DNA of 64,000 nt from JAKBEU01 sp036172095 (lineage in GTDB: Bacteria; Patescibacteriota; Microgenomatia; UBA1406; GWC2-37-13). The notes beneath the pieces are model-generated. The model was given only the letters and a program-made list of their open reading frames with translations, did not search any database and had not been told where the DNA came from. The position numbers and the translations under genes were made by a program. The stretch lies in the NCBI GenBank assembly GCA_036172095.1, contig JAVHSH010000024.1, positions 29,746 through 93,745 of the forward strand, read 5' to 3'. Below are positions 1 through 8,116 of the stretch, piece by piece (the first letter of the stretch is position 1; each line of letters starts with the position of its first letter).

Positions 1-407
1 GTCGCACACGCAGAAACCCCCTTTCCTCGAAGTCGTGTTTCGCTTGGCAATCCCATCCATAATGCTTTTGCGCCTGTCGCGATAATCAAAGCTTTTGATA
101 CGTATGTTTTTCCACTTGCCGATTCAGCAGATTTCAACTGATCTGAACCGATTTTAACTGATTTTACATTTTCGTCTATGATTGTTGTGCCAAACTTTAT
201 GGCTTGTTTTCGCATGGTCTCGATAAGATTGGGGCCGAGTATAGCATCCTGCCCGGGGAAGTTCTCGACATCGGTCGTCAGCATCAACTGTCCTCCAGGA
301 GGAGAGCCAGCGAATAAAAGTGGTTTTAAACCCGCTCTTGCTAAATAGAGAGCACCTGAAAGACCTGCTGCTCCACCACCGATTATAATGACATTCTGTG
401 TATCCAT
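1..407 (-). CDS. trxB: Thioredoxin reductase, N-terminal part (3' end outside window)
   Basis: FAD/NAD(P)H flavoenzyme that reduces thioredoxin in the cytoplasm. The 135 visible codons start at the ATG at 407 and show the FAD-binding GGGAAG motif near residue 10, the PPGGQL segment, the TTDVENFPG segment and the ATGA segment typical of TrxB. The reading frame leaves the window inside GVSACA, just before the CxxC redox centre, so the active-site pair itself is not seen. It lies downstream of the CsoR/CstR-like repressor gene in the same direction with 137 bases between, which suggests co-regulation. Residues ~81-93 are encoded by a run of 10-base tandem repeats (130-169), yet the local length matches family members. 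Family assignment is firm; regulation is inference. Confidence 0.9.
   Translation of the reverse strand, partial: MDTQNVIIIGGGAAGLSGALYLARAGLKPLLFAGSPPGGQLMLTTDVENFPGQDAILGPNLIETMRKQAIKFGTTIIDENVKSVKIGSDQLKSAESASGKTYVSKALIIATGAKALWMGLPSETRLRGKGVSACA
130..169. repeat. In-frame tandem decamer repeat (copy 1) inside trxB
   Basis: Four consecutive 10-base units beginning GATTTCAACT, GATCTGAACC, GATTTTAACT, GATTTTACAT. On the other strand these read as AGTTGAAATC-like units. The same degenerate decamer occurs at 4069-4112 and 51534-51567. Three units make 30 bases, so they add ten codons without a frame change. Confidence 0.7.
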
Positions 408-436
408 TTTCGAAATTTGAAAACTAATAATCAGGC

Positions 437-536
437 AAATATTGAAACAAATAGAAATACAAATTTACCCCAATTTGATCTATTTGACTTCCTATTTGTA
501 TTTTTTATTTGCTCTAATATTTGCATTAATATTTGG
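437..536. repeat. AT-rich inverted word repeat between trxB and the repressor gene
   Basis: The left half carries repeated CAAATA words and the right half repeated TATTTG words, so the spacer can fold on itself around a TACCCC-containing loop. The words have a seven-base rhythm like other heptamer tracts in this window. It sits in the 137-base gap between two co-directional genes and might act as a processing or pause site; that role is only a guess. Confidence 0.45.
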
Positions 537-544
537 GTTGCATA

Positions 545-772
545 TTACAGATTAATGGCCCGTTCAATCATCTCACTAACTCTGCTCACATCCTTGTGAG
601 GCAAAAATTCACAGATATTCGATACAACAATCTCTTTTGAAAGACCGTCAATCGCCTTCTTCACGGCTGATACCTGCTGAAGAACATCACCACACTCCCG
701 TTTTGATTCAACCATCTTTTGTATCCCCTTCAACTGCCCGATGATTCTGCTGATGCGTTGTGAAAGTTCCAT
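545..772 (-). CDS. CsoR/FrmR/CstR-family (DUF156) transcriptional repressor
   Basis: Small all-helical DNA-binding repressor; the family senses Cu(I), Ni, formaldehyde or persulfides. The start at 772 gives 75 residues beginning MELSQRISRI, matching the usual family start; an upstream in-frame ATG (787) would add five residues. The conserved RIxGQLKGI helix and the first ligand Cys (C27) are present. The position of the Cu-binding His is Asn52, as in persulfide-sensing CstR, and the position of the last Cys is Phe56, but a Cys lies two residues earlier (C54). A standard Cu or Ni site is therefore unlikely, and a thiol-based switch is plausible. A candidate operator lies upstream and trxB lies downstream. 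The effector is inferred, not shown. Confidence 0.85.
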   Translation of the reverse strand: MELSQRISRIIGQLKGIQKMVESKRECGDVLQQVSAVKKAIDGLSKEIVVSNICEFLPHKDVSRVSEMIERAINL

Positions 773-828
773 AGAACAAAAATACAACTTATAAAATCAA
801 ATTCAAGTACTAAATTCAAATTCATCCA

Positions 829-852
829 ATACTCCCTACTAGTACCTAGTAT
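829..852. promoter_or_regulatory. Candidate operator of the CsoR/CstR-like repressor
   Basis: Interrupted palindrome 57-80 bases upstream of the repressor start: ATACT, CCC, TACTAGTA, CCT, AGTAT. It contains TACT-N7-AGTA with a C-run, the same spacing as the TACT-G6-N-AGTA site known for RcnR/FrmR-type proteins. Symmetry is seen in the sequence; binding by the neighbouring protein is inference. Confidence 0.5.
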
Positions 853-989
853 ATATCTCCAAAAAAGTGAATGTCAAGGGATAAATACTAATTTTGATTC
901 TATACTTTTACCTCTCAACTCAGCACGTCGTATATTGTATTAATTCCCGCAACACATACTTTTCCCCAAGTTATACACATTGAATTGAA

Positions 990-1577
990 TTATGAAAGTA
1001 TCTCTTTTACCACTATCCATACCGTTTGTATAAGGACTGTGATGTTCTGGAAGGGAGAATTGTGCCTAACAAACTCACAGTCAAGTTCCATCCATTTTTT
1101 GAATGAAAGATTGTGCGATCCTTGTACTACCCATGATGAGGTCATGCCAGGAAGCACGGAAAAGCGCAATTGATACTTCTTGGGGACCAATTGAGCCTCT
1201 TTTTTGGGCAGTGGCCGTGGTCCGACAAAAGACATTTCCCCCCGAAGGATGTTGAAAAGCTGCGGAAGCTCATCAAGAGCGCTGTGAGAGAGAAAGGTGC
1301 CAATATACGTATAGCGAGGGTCGTTGCGGATCTTGAAAACAGGGCCATCAGCTTCATTCTGTTTTCTGAACTTGGCCTGCAGCTTGTCCGCTCCCTCTAT
1401 CATGGTACGTATTTTATAGATCAAAAACGGCTTTTTGTCTTTTCCCAGTCGTTCCTGTTTATAGAGGAATGGGCCACGCGAGGTAACGCGTACTAATATA
1501 TACAATATACAGATGAGGGGAAGGAAAACGATGATAAGTAAACCCGCAAACAGCTGTTCAAAGGCACGATATACCAT
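990..1577 (-). CDS. Undecaprenyl-phosphate sugar phosphotransferase (bacterial sugar transferase)
   Basis: PglC/WcaJ-type initiating transferase that moves a sugar-1-phosphate onto undecaprenyl phosphate at the inner membrane, starting surface polysaccharide or glycan synthesis. The 195 residues have an N-terminal membrane helix (~8-30), the family motifs YKIRTM (~54-59), DELPQLFNILRG and SFVGPRPLP, and a hydrophobic C-terminus. This is the short PglC-like form without the extra membrane helices of WbaP. It is separated by about 40 kb from the main glycan island. The sugar donor cannot be told from sequence. It lies downstream of rho on the same strand with a 19-base gap. Confidence 0.9.
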   Translation of the reverse strand: MVYRAFEQLFAGLLIIVFLPLICILYILVRVTSRGPFLYKQERLGKDKKPFLIYKIRTMIEGADKLQAKFRKQNEADGPVFKIRNDPRYTYIGTFLSHSALDELPQLFNILRGEMSFVGPRPLPKKEAQLVPKKYQLRFSVLPGMTSSWVVQGSHNLSFKKWMELDCEFVRHNSPFQNITVLIQTVWIVVKEILS

Positions 1578-1596
1578 GGTGGATAGTATACATTAA

Positions 1597-2946
1597 TTAC
1601 CCTTTCAAGCTGTTAAGGAACTCTTCGTTTGTCTTTACCTTCGTTAACTTGTCGATCATTGCCGTCAAACGTTCTTCTGGGGTCAGAAGCGATAACATGC
1701 GTCTAAGCGTTGTTATCTTCTTTAACTGATCTGCACTAAACAAAAGCTCTTCATGACGAGTCCCTGACTTTTCGATATCAAGTGCTGGATAGAGACGTTT
1801 GTCTGCAAATCCACGGTCAAGATGCACTTCCATGTTTCCCGTTCCCTTGAACTCCTCATAGATAAGATCATCCATACGTGACTCTGTCTTGATAAGTGCT
1901 GTCCCAATAATGGTCAAGCTTCCACCTTCTTCACAGTTTCGTGCAGCACCCAAAAACTTTTTTGCTGGATATAATGCTGAGGGATCAAATCCTCCAGACA
2001 TACTGCGACCTGTTCCTTTTCCGTTCTGTCCGACAGCCATGTTCAAGGCACGAGCAAGACGGGTGATGGAATCAAGCAATATGACGACATGATGTCCCAT
2101 TTCGACCAAGCGGCGCGCTCTGTCGAGAGCTAAATGAGCGACTTTAACTTGTTGTCGAGGTGACTCATCAAAATTTGATGCTGCAACCTCACCTTTAAGG
2201 GATCTTTTGATTTCGGTGACTTCCTCAGGTCGTTCTCCGATAAGAATGGCCATGAGTGTTGCGTCTGGATGATTGAGTGTTATGGCTTCAGCAACTTCCT
2301 TTAGGAATGTTGTCTTCCCAGCTTTTGGCTGAGAAACGATAAGGGCTCGCTGTCCAAATCCAATTGGCGAAATCAAATCAACGATACGTGTAGACAAGAT
2401 GTCTGGTCTCGTTTCAAGTCTTATCTGTTTATCAGGATGGATGGATGTCAGCTTGTCAAACTCTTTTCGAGTTCTACTTTGTTCTTCTGTGATTTCGACT
2501 CCATTGATTTTCTTTATCAAAAGAAGCGAGTGGAATCGCTCTCCTTCCTTTGCAGGACGAGCTAATCCTTCAACCTCATCTCCTTTTCGAAGCCAAAAGC
2601 GTCGAATCTGGGATGTCGACACATAAATATCATTGTCTGGATTTATGACATAATCTTTTCGTAAGAATCCATATCCTCCGAAAGTGACATCAAGAATCCC
2701 TTTTGCAGGATAGCTCATCTTGAGATCTTCTCTCAATCTGTCTTCTAGGGGTGCCCCTTTTTGAGCTGGGGCAGTTTTTGCAACTGGTTGTGGTTCCTGT
2801 TGAGGAGGGAGATCATATCCTGAATCTGCGGTCATAATCGGCTTTGATTCAAGTTGATCAAGCATCTTTGAAACATCAAGTGTTTCTGATTGATCCTGTG
2901 AAGAAACAGGTGCTTTTGAGGCAGGTTTTGAACGTTTTGTAAACAT
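1597..2946 (-). CDS. rho: Transcription termination factor Rho
   Basis: Hexameric RNA-dependent ATPase that ends transcription. The 449 residues comprise a Pro/Gln-rich disordered N-terminus (1-75), the cold-shock-like RNA-binding domain (~80-150, with GGYGFLR and DIYVSTSQIRRF) and a RecA-like ATPase domain. Walker A is PKAGKTT (207-213), Walker B lies in HHVVILLDSITRLARA, and the Q/R-loop segment GRSMSGGFD is intact. The disordered N-terminal extension is common in non-enteric Rho proteins. The 5' region upstream (3043-3215) has strong potential secondary structure, which might be a leader for rho or belong to the opposite-strand genes. Confidence 0.97.
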   Translation of the reverse strand: MFTKRSKPASKAPVSSQDQSETLDVSKMLDQLESKPIMTADSGYDLPPQQEPQPVAKTAPAQKGAPLEDRLREDLKMSYPAKGILDVTFGGYGFLRKDYVINPDNDIYVSTSQIRRFWLRKGDEVEGLARPAKEGERFHSLLLIKKINGVEITEEQSRTRKEFDKLTSIHPDKQIRLETRPDILSTRIVDLISPIGFGQRALIVSQPKAGKTTFLKEVAEAITLNHPDATLMAILIGERPEEVTEIKRSLKGEVAASNFDESPRQQVKVAHLALDRARRLVEMGHHVVILLDSITRLARALNMAVGQNGKGTGRSMSGGFDPSALYPAKKFLGAARNCEEGGSLTIIGTALIKTESRMDDLIYEEFKGTGNMEVHLDRGFADKRLYPALDIEKSGTRHEELLFSADQLKKITTLRRMLSLLTPEERLTAMIDKLTKVKTNEEFLNSLKG

Positions 2947-3042
2947 ATGAGAAGAGAGGGAAAAAATAATAAATTAATAAATAATAAAATCTACAATAAT
3001 AGATAAATTGATTAAATACATGGGAAAAAAGCTACATGGAGC

Positions 3043-3215
3043 GATCCTCAAGGACGGTTGTGCAGAAACTTTTTCTAGATATTGGTAAGGGTTGGGCCAG
3101 ATCGAAAGCCGAGGCTTTCAATACTAAACCGTATTTCTGTCAATTGCTTGGCAAATACCCTATAAAAAATTGTTCAGAAAAAGTTTTCAAATTGCCAATC
3201 CTATCGAAGAGGATC
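3043..3215. other. Candidate structured RNA or leader region between rho and an ABC operon
   Basis: The 338-base gap between rho and the first permease gene holds nested complementary segments: GATCCTC (3043-3049) with GAGGATC (3209-3215); an 11-base arm AAACTTTTTCT (3066-3076) with AGAAAAAGTTT (3176-3186); and an inner hairpin GAAAGC-CGAG-GCTTTC (3104-3119). A 60-residue open frame across it has no family features. Nesting of three stems over 173 bases suggests a structured transcript, but the strand and class are unknown; it does not show tmRNA, SRP RNA or RNase P landmarks. Confidence 0.4.
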
Positions 3216-3284
3216 TGATGAAAGTATAACACACCAACTGCGTTTGTCAAATCGGTACAGGTTTTTCTTTTGTATACTATTCCC

Positions 3285-4070
3285 ATGCAACGCTACGTTC
3301 AGGTTTTCATCGTGACAGTAAAGGAATATTTTGCGTACCGACTCAACTTCGTCCTATGGCGGTTGCGCATGGTCATTTCTTCCTTGATAACACTGTATTT
3401 ATGGCTTGCGGTATTCGATATGAAAGCATCATTCGGCCAGTATTCAAAAGTTCAAATGATTTCTTATCTACTCTATACGGGCCTTGTCATGACAATTGTC
3501 GCAAGTACTCGTATGACAAATCTCGCCTATGAAATCCAAAGCGGTGGAATAATGAATCTCCTCTTAAAGCCTCTTTCTATTTTCGGCTATTACGGGGCAA
3601 CAGATGCTGTTGATAAGGTAATGAACGGGTTTTTCGGGCTTCTGGAGTTTGGGCTCATCACCTATTTCCTTCACATAAAACTCGTCCCACCACAAGCCAT
3701 TGGCATATTCTTTATCTTTTTCATCTGTGCAATCTGCATCTCTTTTTGTATCAATCTGCTCCTTTCATTTATCGGATTCTGGACACCTGAAGTATGGGCT
3801 CCCCGTTTTTTGTTCATGATGGTCGTATTTTTTGTATCGGGGACATATTTCCCCCTTGATTTACTTCCTCCGGAAATCTATCGAATATTCCTTTTTACTC
3901 CCTTTCCCTACCTCTATTATCTTCCAGCAAAAACATTGATAAGTGGCGTTCAAACGCCCTATGTTATCCAACAATTCGCATGTGCTATCGCCTGGTCAGG
4001 TATTCTTTTTTTCTGTACGAAGGCCGTTTGGAACAAGGGAATTAAGGAGTTTTCATTTTGGGGACGTTAG
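3285..4070 (+). CDS. ABC-2 type exporter permease (DUF990-like)
   Basis: Membrane subunit of an ABC-2 exporter. The start at 3285 (MQRYVQVF) gives 261 residues; an in-frame ATG at 3270 is also possible. About six hydrophobic helices are visible, with a cytoplasmic amphipathic start (FIVTVKEYFAYRLNF) typical of the family, and a loop with SGTYFPLDLLPPEIYR before the last helices. It is followed by a paralogous permease (4254-5033) and an ATPase (5040-6008), so the exporter is probably a heterodimeric permease with one ATPase. Such modules move unknown lipids, drugs or polymers. The gap before the next permease holds two repeat elements. Confidence 0.85.
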   Translation: MQRYVQVFIVTVKEYFAYRLNFVLWRLRMVISSLITLYLWLAVFDMKASFGQYSKVQMISYLLYTGLVMTIVASTRMTNLAYEIQSGGIMNLLLKPLSIFGYYGATDAVDKVMNGFFGLLEFGLITYFLHIKLVPPQAIGIFFIFFICAICISFCINLLLSFIGFWTPEVWAPRFLFMMVVFFVSGTYFPLDLLPPEIYRIFLFTPFPYLYYLPAKTLISGVQTPYVIQQFACAIAWSGILFFCTKAVWNKGIKEFSFWGR

Positions 4071-4112
4071 TTAAAATCATCTGAGACCGGTTAAACTCGG
4101 TTGAAATCAGTC
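4069..4112. repeat. Tandem decamer repeat (copy 2), overlapping a stop codon
   Basis: Units AGTTAAAATC, ATCTGAGACC, GGTTAAACTC, GGTTGAAATC then AGTC. The first unit overlaps the TAG stop of the upstream permease. Related to the arrays at 130-169 and 51534-51567. Confidence 0.7.
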
Positions 4113-4127
4113 AAACAGAGATAGGAA

Positions 4128-4233
4128 CAGGTGGCACGAGTAAAGGGCACCCGACAGCACGCAGAAAAGTGACGCCAGCAGGCTTGGCAGCTTTTTGAGC
4201 ACTGACGGGGGAAATTGCGAGTGACAGAATCTG
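4128..4233 (+). repeat. Structured dispersed element, copy E1 (between permease genes)
   Basis: 106 bases from CAGGTGGCAC to GACAGAATCTG. It shares with E4 and E5 the apical arm AAAAGTG...GGCAGCTTTTT enclosing a CGCCAGCAGGC loop, and a second stem CCCGACAG/CTGACGGG with one mismatch. It lies in the 183-base gap between two permease genes of one operon, so it is probably transcribed. The outermost stem is only CAG/CTG in this copy. Confidence 0.8.
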
Positions 4234-4253
4234 GAGTACCAACTTAAAAATAT

Positions 4254-5033
4254 ATGAAACATAGTTTTAACATTTTTTTGCTTTTTGCAAAAAATAGCAT
4301 GCGGACGACTACACAGGGCCGTTTGGGCGTTGTAGTCTTCACGATTGGCAAGATAATCCGTTTTGCTTTTCTCTTTACTCTCCTATCTTTCATCTTCTCA
4401 AAAACACGTGTCCTTAAGGGGTATTCCATCCAACAGGCAGCTTTGTTTTACATGATCTTTAATCTTATCGATACCATTTCCCAAATTTTGTTCCGTGAGG
4501 TGTACCGCTTCAGGTCACTTGTCGTGAATGGATCACTTGACACAATTTTATTGAAGCCCTATCACCCCTTTCTCCGCATATTGGTCGGAGGAGTGGATAT
4601 TCTTGACGTAATTCTCCTTGTCCCCTATATCGCAATTACTATTATCATCGCCTCAGGAATCGTTCCGATCGGTCACAATATCTTCCTCTTTTTTGTTTTG
4701 TTGATAAATGCAATATGGATAGCAACTTCATTTCATATTCTGGTTCTTGCACTGGGAATTTTAACAACTGAGGTTGACCATACTATTCTCATTTATCGCG
4801 ATTTAACAAGCCTTGGTCGCTTTCCGATGGCAATATATCAAGAACCCATCCGAACCATCTTCACATTCATAATCCCAATAGGGATTATGACTTCATTCCC
4901 TTCCCAAGCACTACTGGGAATGCTGTCCTGGGATAAATTTCTGATTTCGTTTATACTATCTTCGATATTGTTTATTGTTGCTATGACGACGTGGAATTTC
5001 GCTTTAAAGCAATATCAAAGCTGGGGAGGGTAA
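4254..5033 (+). CDS. ABC-2 type exporter permease, second subunit (DUF990-like)
   Basis: 259-residue membrane protein with about six hydrophobic helices and the same N-terminal arrangement as the permease at 3285-4070 (short cytoplasmic lead, RTTTQGRLGVVVF, then helix 1). The loop FREVYRFRSLVVNGSLDTILLKPYHPF corresponds to the AYEIQSGGIMNLLLKPLS loop of its neighbour, a region that contacts the ATPase in this family. Seven bases separate it from the ATPase gene, which begins after a clear GGAGGG ribosome site at the end of this gene. Substrate unknown. Confidence 0.85.
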   Translation: MKHSFNIFLLFAKNSMRTTTQGRLGVVVFTIGKIIRFAFLFTLLSFIFSKTRVLKGYSIQQAALFYMIFNLIDTISQILFREVYRFRSLVVNGSLDTILLKPYHPFLRILVGGVDILDVILLVPYIAITIIIASGIVPIGHNIFLFFVLLINAIWIATSFHILVLALGILTTEVDHTILIYRDLTSLGRFPMAIYQEPIRTIFTFIIPIGIMTSFPSQALLGMLSWDKFLISFILSSILFIVAMTTWNFALKQYQSWGG

Positions 5034-5039
5034 CAAACT

Positions 5040-6008
5040 ATGATTACAGTCAAAAACATAACAAAAGTCTATAAATCCCATATCCGACAAAATAATCTGT
5101 TTAAGGATATGTTTTTCCGCCAATTTAAAGAACAAACAGCTGTTAAAAATGTTTCCTTTTCTATTGGACCAAATGAATTAGTGGGTTTTATCGGACCAAA
5201 CGGAGCTGGAAAAACAACGACTCTCAAAATGCTTGCAGGCATTCTGTATCCAAGCTCAGGTTCCCTTTCCGTCCTCAATCAAAACCCTTTTGAAAAGAAA
5301 CGGGGATTCTTAAAACAGATCGCTTTCATTATGGGGCAACGCAACCAGCTCATCTGGGACTTGCCCGCGCTCGATACCTTCGATTTGCAACGAGCTATAT
5401 ACGAAATTGATGAGCTAAAATACAAAAAAACACGTAGCCACCTTCTCGCAATCCTTCAGTGTGAGTCTCTCATGAATAAACCGGTGAAAACTCTCTCACT
5501 TGGCGAACGAATGAAAATGGAGTTTATCGCAGGACTTTTGCACACTCCAAAACTCGTCTTTTTGGATGAACCGACAATCGGGTTGGATATTTTTTCTCAA
5601 GAAGCAATCCGTGAATTCATCAAAGAATATCAGGAAACATACAAGTCAACCGTTATCCTGACAAGTCATTATCTTGAAGATGTAAAAAAGCTTGCTAAAC
5701 GACTCATAATCATCCATAAAGGAACGATTATGTATGATGGTTCCCTTAAGAATATTATTGAACAATATTCAACGGAAAAACGGATAAAAATAAAGCTGAA
5801 TGAAACCGTTTCTGAAGCAAAAATAAAGACAATAGGAAATCCACTGATGTATATCTATCCTCAACTTATATTTTCAGTAAAAAGGTCTGAACTACCTGAA
5901 AAAATCAAGCAAATTTCGCAATCCCTTCCCTTTTCGGACTTGACCGTCGAAGATGCAAGTATTGAGGAAGTGATAAAAACATTCTTTAGTGAAAATAAAA
6001 AAAAATAG
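5040..6008 (+). CDS. ABC exporter ATP-binding protein (NatA/drug-exporter type)
   Basis: 322-residue ATPase energising the two adjacent permeases. Visible motifs: Walker A GPNGAGKTT (~57-65), the Q-loop region FIMGQRNQLIWDLP, the signature LSLGERMKMEF (a variant of LSGGQ), Walker B LVFLDEPTIGLD and the switch His in TSHYLEDVKK. The last ~90 residues form the accessory C-terminal domain common in NatA/DrrA-like ATPases. The gene follows the second permease closely and ends the operon; the next gene is convergent. Substrate specificity cannot be told. Confidence 0.93.
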   Translation: MITVKNITKVYKSHIRQNNLFKDMFFRQFKEQTAVKNVSFSIGPNELVGFIGPNGAGKTTTLKMLAGILYPSSGSLSVLNQNPFEKKRGFLKQIAFIMGQRNQLIWDLPALDTFDLQRAIYEIDELKYKKTRSHLLAILQCESLMNKPVKTLSLGERMKMEFIAGLLHTPKLVFLDEPTIGLDIFSQEAIREFIKEYQETYKSTVILTSHYLEDVKKLAKRLIIIHKGTIMYDGSLKNIIEQYSTEKRIKIKLNETVSEAKIKTIGNPLMYIYPQLIFSVKRSELPEKIKQISQSLPFSDLTVEDASIEEVIKTFFSENKKK

Positions 6009-6015
6009 GAAAGAA

Positions 6016-6624
6016 TTAGATTTTTTCAAAAGATGCCAAGATTTTATCTATTTGTTTGAGCATCTCCTCTGTCGAATTACTTGGAATAGTAAGGCCGATG
6101 TGACCATAAAGGCTCGGGGCACCCCATCCATATTGGGTGTGCTGGCAAATACCGAAGCCTTGACTATTTTCCGGAGTGCTCCGACGAAATTGATCACCAC
6201 TTTTAGTTGTTATCTCTACAAATTGGGTATAACGCGAAGATGGTCCTTCTGTATCAGCATCACCAGGGAAAAGACACACAGCTCCTCCAAACCCTCCTTG
6301 GGTAATTGATATTCCATAATCTCCGTTCTTGAGAATGATTTTTTCATTGTCCTGGCCTTGTGCCTCCCGGGAATAAATCCAGTCGGAACTTGCCTGGAGT
6401 TGATAATGCGGGAATGAAAGAATGCCTCCTCCTTTAATCGTCTGTGTTGGTTTTGGAGTTTCTTGTGGAATAGAGGGAGTAAGTGTGGGAGAAATAATCG
6501 CAACAGAGTTTTTTACCAAAGGAACAGCAGAAGAAACCTGTGAGGATTGTTTGCCAAGAAAATAGGCCACTAGAGCGGTAAGAATAAATATCACAAAGAC
6601 AAGGAAGCTAATAATATACTTCAT
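6016..6624 (-). CDS. Membrane-anchored surface protein of unknown function
   Basis: 202 residues: one N-terminal membrane helix (~3-24), a Pro/Thr/Ser-rich linker (~42-65, SPTLTPSIPQETPKPTQT), then a soluble domain of ~135 residues with two Cys (AVCLF and GICQH) that could form a disulfide outside the cell. I do not recognise the domain. It is one of three neighbouring genes (6016, 6695, 7616) with the same helix-linker-ectodomain plan, suggesting a small surface-protein cluster. It is convergent with the ABC ATPase gene, with seven bases between. Confidence 0.7.
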   Translation of the reverse strand: MKYIISFLVFVIFILTALVAYFLGKQSSQVSSAVPLVKNSVAIISPTLTPSIPQETPKPTQTIKGGGILSFPHYQLQASSDWIYSREAQGQDNEKIILKNGDYGISITQGGFGGAVCLFPGDADTEGPSSRYTQFVEITTKSGDQFRRSTPENSQGFGICQHTQYGWGAPSLYGHIGLTIPSNSTEEMLKQIDKILASFEKI

Positions 6625-6694
6625 ACACTACAATGATTATACACCATCTTGTAATAATGGTGAAAGGAATATTAGCTAGGTATATAATAAATTA

Positions 6695-7594
6695 ATGAAC
6701 TCCATGTCACAAAAGTATAAGAAACCACTCTTCATTATTTTTTGCACATGTATTATGTTTGGTGGTTTAGGTCTTGTCAGCATTTTTGCTTTCAACTATG
6801 GTAAATCAAGCCGGCAAATATATTTGCAAACGCCTATACCGACAATTGAAGCAAACTCAACAAAAACAGACATTAGTAACACTCCGACTCCGATACCATC
6901 ACCTCAGAGTTCTGGTGTTCTTGCAAAGGTCACACCATTCCCAACAACAAAACCGACTAACACTCCCATCATCAGCCCAAATCCAACTTTGGCAGCAACA
7001 CCTGTGCCAACTAAGGTTGTCTTTACTATTAATCCGTTGGTACTTCTTAATCCAAGTGAGACTCGATTGTTAGAAGGAAGTGGTCCTTTGGACGGATATA
7101 GGTCAAGCAACAACGGTGGTAGTACCACCGTCGAGATATGGGTTGGGAGAAATAATGTCGCTGTCTTTCGGGGCTTTATCAGCTTCGATTTAACATCCTT
7201 ACCGAGCAATATAACTATTGAGAAGGCAATTCTTAAAATATCCCAGGTAGGCAAGGTTGGTAATCCTTACCTAGTTGGGGGGACTGTTGTCATAGACCAT
7301 CTTGATTATGGAAGTAGTTTGGAATCATCTGACTATAACAGATTAGCTATCAAAACTCATATTGGTGTTTTATCCGACAATGATGTTTCCGGAGAAAAGA
7401 AGGTTGAAGTGACGGATAGCATAAAGAACGATTTGTATTATAAGCGTCAAAACTCTCAATATAGATTACGCTTTTCCACAGAGACTGTTGGAGGAAAATC
7501 GAGTGGAGACATTGTGTATTTCGAACCACAGGAAAACTTATATCAAGGCAGTAAGCCACCACAATTGGAAATAACTTTCAAGAAGAACAAATAA
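6695..7594 (+). CDS. Anchored surface protein with DNRLRE/CBM96-like domain
   Basis: 299 residues: membrane helix (~12-34), a long Pro/Thr linker (~45-115, repeated TPxP words), and a C-terminal beta-rich domain of ~180 residues. The segments RLLEGSGPLDGYRSSNNGG, FRGFISFDLTSLPSNITIEKAILKI and the end PPQLEITF fit the DNRLRE (CBM96) family, which is common on extracellular carbohydrate-active and adhesive proteins. An alternative start lies at 6704. It probably sits outside the cell, attached by its N-terminal helix. Ligand unknown. Confidence 0.75.
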   Translation: MNSMSQKYKKPLFIIFCTCIMFGGLGLVSIFAFNYGKSSRQIYLQTPIPTIEANSTKTDISNTPTPIPSPQSSGVLAKVTPFPTTKPTNTPIISPNPTLAATPVPTKVVFTINPLVLLNPSETRLLEGSGPLDGYRSSNNGGSTTVEIWVGRNNVAVFRGFISFDLTSLPSNITIEKAILKISQVGKVGNPYLVGGTVVIDHLDYGSSLESSDYNRLAIKTHIGVLSDNDVSGEKKVEVTDSIKNDLYYKRQNSQYRLRFSTETVGGKSSGDIVYFEPQENLYQGSKPPQLEITFKKNK

Positions 7595-7615
7595 TCATCA
7601 GTGTATACTTATTGT

Positions 7616-8110
7616 ATGTCTAAACGTTCGCTTCCCTATTTTTTTCTCGCTTTCCTTTTTGCCATCCTTTTATTCATTCTGGGAATACGCTATGGACAAC
7701 GCGTAGAGCTTGCCAACAAGACAATCCATTATCTCATCAGTATCCCTCCAACCCCAACCCTGCAACCAACTATCATGCCTTTGTCATTTTCCGATTATAC
7801 TCATTCGGGATGTTCTGTTTCTTTTCTTATCCCAAATAATTTGGAAAAAACAAAGGAAAGTTCGACTTCGGCTATTTTCATCGACTCGAAAAAACTGCTG
7901 ACAATTGCTCTTTCTTGCGAAAAGAAACCATATATTATGCTTAAAACGGAGCGTTCTGTCAATATAAATAAAAATATTCGTGCATTTGAAACGGAAACAA
8001 AAGATACCATTTCTTATCGCCTATTCCACCCCGCCACGGGAAAAGTAATTACTCTCACTATTTTGAAACAATATCTGCCTCTTATGCAAAAAAGTATATC
8101 CTTTCAATAA
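7616..8110 (+). CDS. Small membrane-anchored protein of unknown function
   Basis: 164 residues from the ATG at 7616 (MSKRSLPYFF); an upstream in-frame ATG at 7601 adds five. One N-terminal helix (~6-24), a short Pro/Thr linker (IPPTPTLQPT) and a ~105-residue outer domain with two Cys (SGCSVSF, LSCEKK). It shares its plan with the two preceding surface proteins and lies 21 bases after the DNRLRE gene. No family recognised. Confidence 0.6.
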   Translation: MSKRSLPYFFLAFLFAILLFILGIRYGQRVELANKTIHYLISIPPTPTLQPTIMPLSFSDYTHSGCSVSFLIPNNLEKTKESSTSAIFIDSKKLLTIALSCEKKPYIMLKTERSVNINKNIRAFETETKDTISYRLFHPATGKVITLTILKQYLPLMQKSISFQ

Positions 8111-8116
8111 CTCAGT

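Noticed and set aside
3036..3218. 60-residue open frame between rho and the ABC operon
   Set aside because: No family features, and it is covered by nested inverted repeats; better explained as structured non-coding sequence.
4128..4233. T-box riboswitch, because of the GGTGGCAC text
   Set aside because: The following CCGCG of the T-box motif is absent, no stem I landmarks are seen, and copies occur inside genes on both gene strands.
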